In this document: piece after piece, positions 55,469 through 64,000 of the stretch
How positions within the stretch are numbered: the first letter of the stretch is position 1
Layout: the number at the start of each line of letters is the position of its first letter
Assembly: GCA_020746105.1 (NCBI GenBank)
Contig: CM036620.1
Coordinates: 2,309,118 to 2,373,117 of the forward strand
Source: Trogon surrucura
Taxonomy: Eukaryota; Chordata; Aves; Trogoniformes; Trogonidae
Direction of reading: 5' to 3'
DNA length: 64,000 nucleotides
Notes under the pieces: model-generated
Databases searched by the model: none
What the model was told of the DNA's origin: nothing
What the model saw: the letters and a program-made list of their open reading frames with translations, nothing else
Translations under genes and position numbers: made by a program

Positions 55469-58400
55469 TATTCAGGACTGCTGTTTGTGACAGAGGACAC
55501 CAAGGACAGAGATCTGATTATAATTATGTTTTATATCTGTCGCATCCTATTTTGATCTTTTTCCTCCAGGCTTGTTACACAAAGTTTGGGATCCAATACT
55601 ATGAAAGTGGCTTTAGCCTTATTTTCATACACCAATATAAAAAAACCCAACTAGCAGATAAAAGCACAGATAGGGTAAATATACAGTGGTACTGCGTAAC
55701 TTATGAAAGCAATAGGTTCACTCCCCAAAATATAGACTGTGAAATGATAATAGGGTAAAAAAAAATGTTTCTTTTTGCCTTGGCTCACGTAGAAGATATT
55801 ATTGTGGTTCACATTTTGTGAATGAAAAGGTCATCTTATAGAAATGTGTACACAAGCTTCATCATCTACAGAAAAAGTATAGCCATGTATAAGTGTGTGA
55901 TGAAGCAGTCCACAGAGCTGAAAGATTTACGCAAGTAGGTGTAAACGGCAAGAAAATGCAAGTAGTGCTCTGTTTGTGTTGGATCAGGTCAAAAGCTGGT
56001 CTGTCTGATGTCTGACTGTAGCTGTGGAGGCCTGGGAAGGACTATGGAGATCAAATCTTGTATGTAGTTTAGTACCAGTTATGGGTCTCTTCTATAAAAT
56101 TGACCTTATTGTGCTAGAAATAACTATTTTGCTGGAGCAGGTCCGTGGCCTGCAGTTGTTGCCATCACTTCAGAATACAGCTCAGTTATTAAAAAAAAAA
56201 AATCAGTATTTGACATAAATATCAGTAAAGATCATCTTTTATCTTTTCTTACTTCTACAAACTATAGCAAATCAACTTTTGAAGAATTTTACTAAGTTAC
56301 CTAGAATACAGTCATCCCCTTTTGGTTTAACTTGATGGTAAACTAATGAATAGGCTTTTTAAATGGAGGAAAAAAATAAAAAAGCCAAAAATGAAAAGTT
56401 TTAGGAAGTTTAACTGTAGTAATTGCTGCTACCAACTGAAAGAATTTGACCTAGGTTTTCTGAAAGGGATTGTTACTAAAGGTGCCTTAAATACGGTGTT
56501 AATTGCTTTGAAAATATTGTCTAAAGCTGCTTGGTGCATGCCTTGATCTGTTAGGAGAGGTTCTAGTGGAGTAGGTGACATTTCTTTCCTGTGCTACTTC
56601 TTGAGTCATGCCACAGGATTGCAATTTTCCACTTCCCTTTTTGTTTAAAATGTATGAAGTAGAGTGACGTTTGTCTTCATAACCCAATGCCTTTTTTAAT
56701 ACCTTGGGGCCTTCATGAAAGGGGAAGATTTTAAAAACCCACAGACATACCTCTCTGAGTGTTCATTATATAAATTGTTTATATTTCGGTGTTTAACGTG
56801 TTTTAAGAGAGGAAGGCCAAGAAGAGAGGCTGTGTCCTGCCCACTTGTTACAACCCGCCAATAGCCAATTTTATAGACAGGTGGATTCTACATATGATTA
56901 AATAGATCTGTTTCCAATGTTGGCCAGCACTGTAAATACTAAAAGGGACACAGCATAATTTTCGGGCTATTCTGTCTGAGGTTTTATTTTCTTGTGATGC
57001 ATCCGGATTCTAGCCGAAAGCTTTCTTCTGCCACATTTACGTTTGGTAAAAGTACCTATCAAAAAGGTACAGAACCGTGTCTTTCCAGCAGGGATGAGTA
57101 GACTCTTTTGCTTGTCTAATGAGGATGGTTAAGAAATGTTAATGCTTAAAGCATCAGCGCTGGCAGCAGGGATGTGAGTTTGCTCTTAGCAAAAATTTGT
57201 GTCAGACTTTCTTTTAGATCCATGCAACTCTCCTAGTAACGCTTAATCTGATGACATTTGTGAGGCTTTTTGTTGTGCTGTAAAAAAATCTTGTTTAACT
57301 TACAAAAACAGGGCTGTAACTGCAAAGAGGAATTAGCTCAGCCTGAAATAAAGGAGTGCTGGTAAATGGCATGGTTGTATATTGAAGGTATAAAGATACA
57401 GGTGTACACTTTAGTACTCTGTGCTTTTCTTTAAACAGCTATATACAATTTTACTCTTTTCATATATGAGTAAGTAAAGGCGTGTAACTTCAGCTGTTCC
57501 TTTTAACGTTAAAGATACAAGATACGATTCCTCAATATACTTCTGTGCACGTGTGCACACATAGATGCACACACACCTGTAGTTATGGTGCACTGAAAAG
57601 CAACAAAAATCTGTTGGTCAAAGGAAAACTTAGCAGAGTTGAAAAATATTCATTAACTGCTCTCCCTGGAGATTACTGGTGCAGAATGATATGGTTTGGA
57701 ATATCTCTTTACTTTTTAAAATTGGTTAATTTTATTTGGGATGCTTTATTTTTAGCAGCTAAAGTTCTGATGTTTATATATCACTGGTAAGACTTGAGAA
57801 GCTGCTTGGGTTTTTTGAGGGCATTTAGTAGCTCAGTGAGTCTCCTCTGATGGCAAAACATACTTGTTCTAAAGCATTCTTTCCTCTTCCGCTCTCCCTG
57901 ACACTGCCCACAACATGTATTGATGACCTGTTCAAACTGTCAGTCTTCAGCCAGCAGGAATGAAGCAAGAATCTCATCCTAACAAACAAGTTGGTAATTT
58001 AAAGCCACGTGCTTTGACACCAGTACTTGGATTTACTTAAGCTCATTTCAAAATGTGGTCAGTTCTCTACTTTTGAGAGATTTTTTTATTTATTTATTTT
58101 CTGTGTAGCAAGAATCTTCTACTACCAGAGTTAGCAGTTTGGCAGACTGACTTCTAAGGATGCATTAGACTTGAGGTTTTTTTTAATGAGGGCAGTGAAT
58201 ATAAATATTCCTGACATTTAATCCGAATACAAAAGTTTACTGTGTGAGGGCCCTGGTGGAGGAGGGGTTTGGTCACAACTGAGTATTTTTAGAATATATG
58301 GCATTTTGTTCCTACTAGTTAATGCTTACTGTTGCAGTGCCTTGGGGACAAATGCAGCCTTTCCAAATATTAAATTGCCTAATTATTTTTCCCGTCGTTT

Positions 58401-61400
58401 TTCATTATACCAGCACAGATGCAGATTAATAGGGTTTTTTTTCTCGAGTTGTTGACCCTAAATAACCGTGAATTTACCCTGTAATAAAAGGTTGGTTATC
58501 TTTTGAATGAATTTGGAAGCTATATAGTTCTGATTCACAGTTTCTGAATAGCAACCTGTTAATTGCATCCGTAGCGCCACTCACTTGCATCAAGGCATTT
58601 AATGGTAGTAAGTGTTACAGTGTAGCGCTGCTGTATTTAACAGCATGGGGGAGGATTATTTTCTCAGATACACAAAGCATTACTTCAATATCTTTCAAAG
58701 ATCAGGTGCCCTTGAGCATTGCTACTGTACTAATCTTACCAGATTAGCCTCTAAATATTTCAGATTGTTAGGTAATGGCTCTTATTAATATTTGCAAAGT
58801 CCTTTCTACTGTAACTGAGCAGCTTTATTATAGAGGGCCTCAGGCTTTCATGGTTTCAGAAGAACAGTATTGTACATGAGGAACTGTAAGTGTAAAGAAC
58901 AATCTCGGCTTTAACAGTGCTGCCTAAATTTCGGACTTTGAGCTCCTGAAATGGGAGCAGGGGGCGAAAAGGACACCTCTGTGCACGCTGAGGAGCATTG
59001 TCACCCATGGCAGAAGCCAAGCGCTGCTCCGTGACTTGGGCATCCCTCATCTTGTGGCTTAGCAGATTAGAGAGGACCTCTGCTCCCTACAGATGCTTTC
59101 TCTGTTTCGGATATGTCTGTCTGCATGGTCTCTGCTGGGGTTCTGGCCCGCCTGCAGCTACCTAGCTGACACATGGACATGGGCCTGTTAGTGGCAACAG
59201 AGATTCACTGCCAAGTACTTGACTATTTATGCAACTTTCTTTCTAGGTTTGACTGATATTTATAATTGGTTCATTTCAAAGAAGCACCTAAGCTACACAA
59301 AATGGGACCTGTAGCCACAACAGTAACTACAGCATAGCCTTAAGCAGGGCTTTTTTATATTGAGTTTAATGTCTGGAGGCTGTAGTGCTGGCTGTGTTAT
59401 GCACCACTGATTTAAGGAGTCTGGTTGCTCAGCAGAGATCATTTATACCGTACATCAAAAGAGAGGAAGTAGTGACAGTGATGGAAAAATGTGGAGCACT
59501 GAGGTAGAGAGAATGAGGTTGCAGTGAAGGTGTTTTTTTCTGAAAGAAGCAGATGTCTGCTCAGTGCAAACGGCAGCGCTCCTGAGCAGTGCTTTGCAAG
59601 CTTTTGCATCCACAGCTCTACTCCCATGTGCAGTTTTGTGTTTACCACGTCTCACTTGGGTCCCACGCGTGGTCGGCTTGCGATCTAAACTGAAGGCTCT
59701 AGGATGAATTTTGGCTTTGGTCTTAGTTTTTTGGCACCGCCCAAGTGACTTCTCCACTGGTGTTCGTGTGAGTTTCTGATGGAGCTCTAGCAGTAGCTTT
59801 ATTTTCCTTTCCTCATCGCCTTGGTTTATTTTGCAGGACGGGAAAGATGACAAAAGGGTGATTTTGCAGGAAGATCTGAGTCCTAGCAGTGCTAAAGCCA
59901 CTGCAGGTCTTCTCAGCCAATGAGTTCGGCTGAGTGCGAGACATTCTTTGTCAGAGACAAGAGAGCAGAAAATGCTTATGCACAAGTGTTTTCACACAGA
60001 AAATGGAGTGGTTCAAATCAAAAAACCTACAACTTTTCAGTGACTGAGTTTTTTCAGGTTTTGGGTACCTCTTTTTTTTTTTTCAAATGCAACAGCTTAT
60101 CCCATACCTAGTGGCAGCCAGATACCAATCCATAGAAAATGTAAGATTAAAGTAAGTCATGCCATTGAGTTCCTTCCATTAAGTAATTAAGCTTATTTTT
60201 TGAAATTCTTTTCCTGCTAAGAGCGATCTGCATGAGGTCTGCATAAATACTTTTACTATACTTTTGGAAGTGGACATGGAGGGAAAGCACATCTGTCCCA
60301 TTTTCATTCTTCTTGCAGGAAGGCAAGAACTTGAGGAAATAATTTGCATGTTTCAGCAAATAGAACATACGCTTTCGTGACTTTCAGACTCATTTTAAAC
60401 TTTGGCTACTGATGAATGACCCTTACAACTTCCTAACAGGGCATTTATTCAGGACACAGTTACAGGATTAATGCTTCTGAGAAACCATCTATCTTAATCT
60501 TTAGCACCAAAGGGTGCCTAACTGCGTTACCATGAACTATATTATCTTTTACCATGGTCTATTAATAAACACGAATGGGATTGCGTGGAAAGAGTCTTCC
60601 CTCGTGAGCGGCACTCTGGCAGCTGGACACCTCCACCCATGTTTGTGCAGCTGCTGTGCTGCTGTGGACTGTAACTTCTGTTTAAAATTCAGTCTTCTCA
60701 GATATTTTGTCTTTGTAATTCAGATACCAAATATATAAAAGTTAATCACTTCAGCAGTTTCACAAAAATAAATATTTTAGGGAATAGTTTTAGATATGAT
60801 TACATGTCTTTATCCTGAAGACTTTTTATGTGACTTTATGTACTGTTTGACTTGTTTCCTTACCTGGAGAATTTGATTTTCATTGAAAGTACGTGACATA
60901 CTGTTGTTTGGGTTTTTTTGAAGGTAGAAATTTAGAAAAGAGATAATAAGGTTGCTTGGTCATTATGTCAAGCTGTTTTCCATACAACAGACACAAAATA
61001 CTATAGTTCAGCACAAAAAATCAATCAAAAGATATTTGACTTTTCTAACTGATTGGAGCTTGCACACACTAATGGTTAAATACAAAGCTAAGAAAGCTAA
61101 TAGGAATTCTCTCTTAGATTGTTGTAATGATTATTGCAGAGTGGTAATTGGAAAGTATTCCAAATGAAAATCAGTGCTGCAGCCAAAGCGATATTTCTGA
61201 TCTTCTGTGGGCTCGTAGTATTTTTCCAACAGAAAGAACTGTGTGCTCCCTGAATTCCTATCAGACATTTCAGTAGTTTGCCGAAGAGCAACAACTTGGT
61301 TGTCAAAGGGTGTTAAAAAACCTGTTCTCTGCAACCTACCGGAGGAGAATGACCACAGTGCTACAACAGGCAGGAGGGAGAAAATAATTACTCGTGTCCT

Positions 61401-64000
61401 TTCTACCTTAAAATGTATTTCCTCATGGCAGCACTCGTGAAACCACTCCAATTAATAATGATTAGGTCTAACTGTAATCTTTTCAAAAAAGATAAATGGA
61501 ACTTTTTCGACTGATGAATGCTTTTTGTGTCTCCAAAGAAACAAGAAATGCAGTGTGGGTTACTGATGGGAGTTCTCACGTTGGATGAATAGTCTTTGTA
61601 ATTGCTGCCTTTTGCTTTGTTGTGCCCGAATCCTGCCCGATACGTGTCTGTAAAGAACTGTATGTGCTGGGAACAGATACACGAATACTTTTTTTTCTAA
61701 TGAATCACCTCTTAAATTTTATGAATAGCTTCTCAAATTGTCATCACGACATCCTTGGTCTTTCCTGGTGAAAAGCTGAGTTGCAGGCAGAACACAGTAG
61801 CTATACTGTCCTGCACCCTTTACTCTGGATTGTCCGGCTGTCTTCACCACAAATTATTCTCCTTTGCCCGTGCTTATTTGGGATTTTCACCCAGCAGCTT
61901 AACTGGCATAAAACTGTACCTGAACTGACCAAAGAAGGCAACAAGAGCACTTGCAAAAAGCCATTTTTGATCTTTCCTGGCTGCCTCAGCCTGTTTTCCT
62001 TTTTGGAGACAGTCAGGGGCATATGATCCTGATTCAGAGGAGGATTTGCCCTGTCTCGCTGCTATGATTCAGACAGTTGGGAGGAAAGAAGAAGAAAGAA
62101 TGTGATCCTTGAAGAAGATTTCCTTATGGACGTGTCAGATTAGAGTTTGGCTAGTAAGGAAATAGCTTCATCAGGCTGAGAAAAAACATCATCCGTCATC
62201 TCAAACCACAATTCTTTTCTATTCAGCAGAGAGCTATGGTTCTGTGGTGACACTGAATGAAGAAGCCCCCTTCTAGAAAAGGATGTGACAAAGCGAGAGC
62301 ACCTCCTGTTTCAGGCAGGCACCCTTCACATGGTGCTGTGCAGGTGTGCTTAGTAACACAGATAGGGCAGATGACCTTATCCAAATGAAAACTTAGGCTC
62401 TTGGCTCTAGTTCTATTATGCTACGTGGTGTTTTGCAAGGTATTTATCTTCTCTGACGTGGTAGATTTGGCTACTCTTCTGCACGGAGCTGCTAATAGGG
62501 TGTCTATTTCAGTATTTTAAAACGTGAAGTATTTATTGCAGGCTTAAACACAGATATTTTAGCAGTAGAAGTGGTAGACATGATTATTTTTAAAAAGAAA
62601 ATAAAAAGAGAGACAATGGGGTTTTGTACTGCCTTGAACCAAAGTCAGTAAAATGCAGCTTATTCTTCTCCTATGACATTGTGACTTCAAGGCCACAGTT
62701 TTAAAACTGTGCCTTAATAACTGTAGGTTCATGTAGACTTCACTCTTACCTAGGAGATGACTTTGCTATTTACATGTAGGACAGCCATTCTGTGTTTGAA
62801 AAATGCAGCGGTAATTAAAGAATACAGTCCTTTGCTTCAGCTGGTTGCTAGCAAATCGCGCTGGAGCAGTGGGAGTGAACGATGAAAACTGAGTAAATGT
62901 GCATGTGAGTACAGCCTGTTGACTGTTTTGTAGCTGCAAGCTCAAGCCAAGACCGTCTGGTTTTAATAGCAAAGGAATATTTTAAAGGTGGATTTCATTT
63001 CTGAATTGTAGGGTTGAATACTTTTTTTCAACTCACTAAAGATATTTCAAAATCTGGGTTGGTTTACAGGCTTCAGAGCTTTTTGCAAGTAGTTGGCAGC
63101 AAGTATTCTGCCTCACCAGAAGTATCTGGGAAGTCTCAATATCTGTACATGGTAGGGGAAATCAAATGTGAAAGCTTCTACCTGTTTGAGTACAATGCTG
63201 TAAGCCAGAAGAATGCAGCTTGGAGTTAAAACAGTGCTCACACAAAAAACATGCTTTGAGTTCTTAGGAAGCTGTTCCAGGAACAGTCAGTTTCTATCCG
63301 AAGCTATAATCTGCTATGTATTAAATCTTTAAAAGTTTTAAACCTTTCTGGAGACGTAAATGCAAAGCACACTAGCTGCACTCCGAAAGTTACTGTATTA
63401 GGCTTATGGTGCATAAATCACATTTCTGAGCGCTCATTCCTGAGTTGTAGCTTTGATAATACTGTCCAAAGTGGTGTACTTTAAAAAACAGATGTTTCAA
63501 GGGTCTCTGGTCTGAGCTAGAAATTTCAGGATACAGTTCTAGGCTAGTACGTGGTTATCTCATCTCGCGTTTGGTTTGCTTTATAGACCAGGCATTTGAG
63601 GGTATTGAAATCTCAACTCAGTGAACACACCTAGAAAGCAAGTTGATCTTCATTGGAATTTTTTTGGTTTAGTTTTTTTTTTTGGGGGGGAGGGGGTGGC
63701 AACAATGTGTTAGCTTGCACTTCTATGCTCCAGGCTTGCACTTCTTAAAAACTTGGACAGATCTACAGTACAGAAACAGCCAAACCCACAAATTCTGATT
63801 TAGACCTACTTGGCTCTTCTGAATCATCACGAGCTCTGGGCAGTGAGTCAGCCAAGAGCTGGTTTTCTCTTCAGTATTGTGTAAACACAAGATGTTTCCC
63901 TGGGCTAAATATTATTAAGTAAAAAAGCCATGTTTATTTGATCTTATTTTCTTTAAATGTCATGTATTGTATAAAATATGATTAATACATAAGGCTACCA
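55469..64000 (+). other. Intronic sequence, no secure gene
   Basis: AT-rich intron to the window end. It contains the longest open frame of the window (176 codons, minus strand, 59455-59985) and another minus-strand frame at 61131-61451 that follows a strong acceptor-like tract. Neither shows a recognised domain. A perfect 18-base palindrome lies at 62694-62711. CaMKII exon 4 was not seen. Confidence 0.55.
62694..62711. repeat. Perfect 18-base palindrome
   Basis: CACAGTTTTAAAACTGTG is self-complementary over its full length with no loop. No flanking gene suggests a function. Confidence 0.8.

Overview
This is a 64 kb window of AT-rich, CpG-poor vertebrate nuclear DNA, almost certainly from a bird. 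It is nearly all intron. Evidence for a bird is the very low density of interspersed repeats, the truncated CR1 LINE 3' ends as the main recognisable repeat, and one long terminal repeat of the avian ERVL-like type. There is no bacterial gene organisation, and the open reading frames listed by a six-frame scan are short and scattered as expected by chance.

The one secure coding element is a 60-base exon on the + strand at 43437-43496. It encodes the [19 protein letters not shown] segment of the kinase domain of a calcium/calmodulin-dependent protein kinase II (exon 3 in the vertebrate gene layout). It has an ideal TACTAA-like branch point, a polypyrimidine tract and a GT donor. I read no neighbouring CaMKII exon in the 43.4 kb upstream or the 20.5 kb downstream. 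Introns this large point to CAMK2D, the paralogue with by far the largest gene, rather than CAMK2A, CAMK2B or CAMK2G. The window is then the 3' part of intron 2, exon 3 and the 5' part of intron 3.

Layout: 1-19203, intron without recognised elements; 19204-19661, ERVL-like LTR, followed by a primer-binding-site-like motif and a decayed internal stretch to about 20480; 20481-27589, plain intron; 27590-27890, two abutting CR1 fragments; 27891-37649, plain intron; 37650-38750, a cluster of exon-like segments on the minus strand; 38751-43436, plain intron; 43437-43496, CAMK2 exon; 43497-51397, intron with a second minus-strand exon-like cluster at 44.5-47.3 kb; 51398-51765, CR1; 55405-55468, CR1 tail; the remainder is intron.

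The most interesting item is the possible antisense transcription unit at 37.65-38.75 kb. Three minus-strand segments have splice-like borders, join in a single open frame across two junctions, and end with a stop codon and an AATAAA signal. One of the two introns would be only 36 nt, which is below the accepted vertebrate minimum, and I do not recognise the product. It is therefore reported as a candidate and not as a gene.
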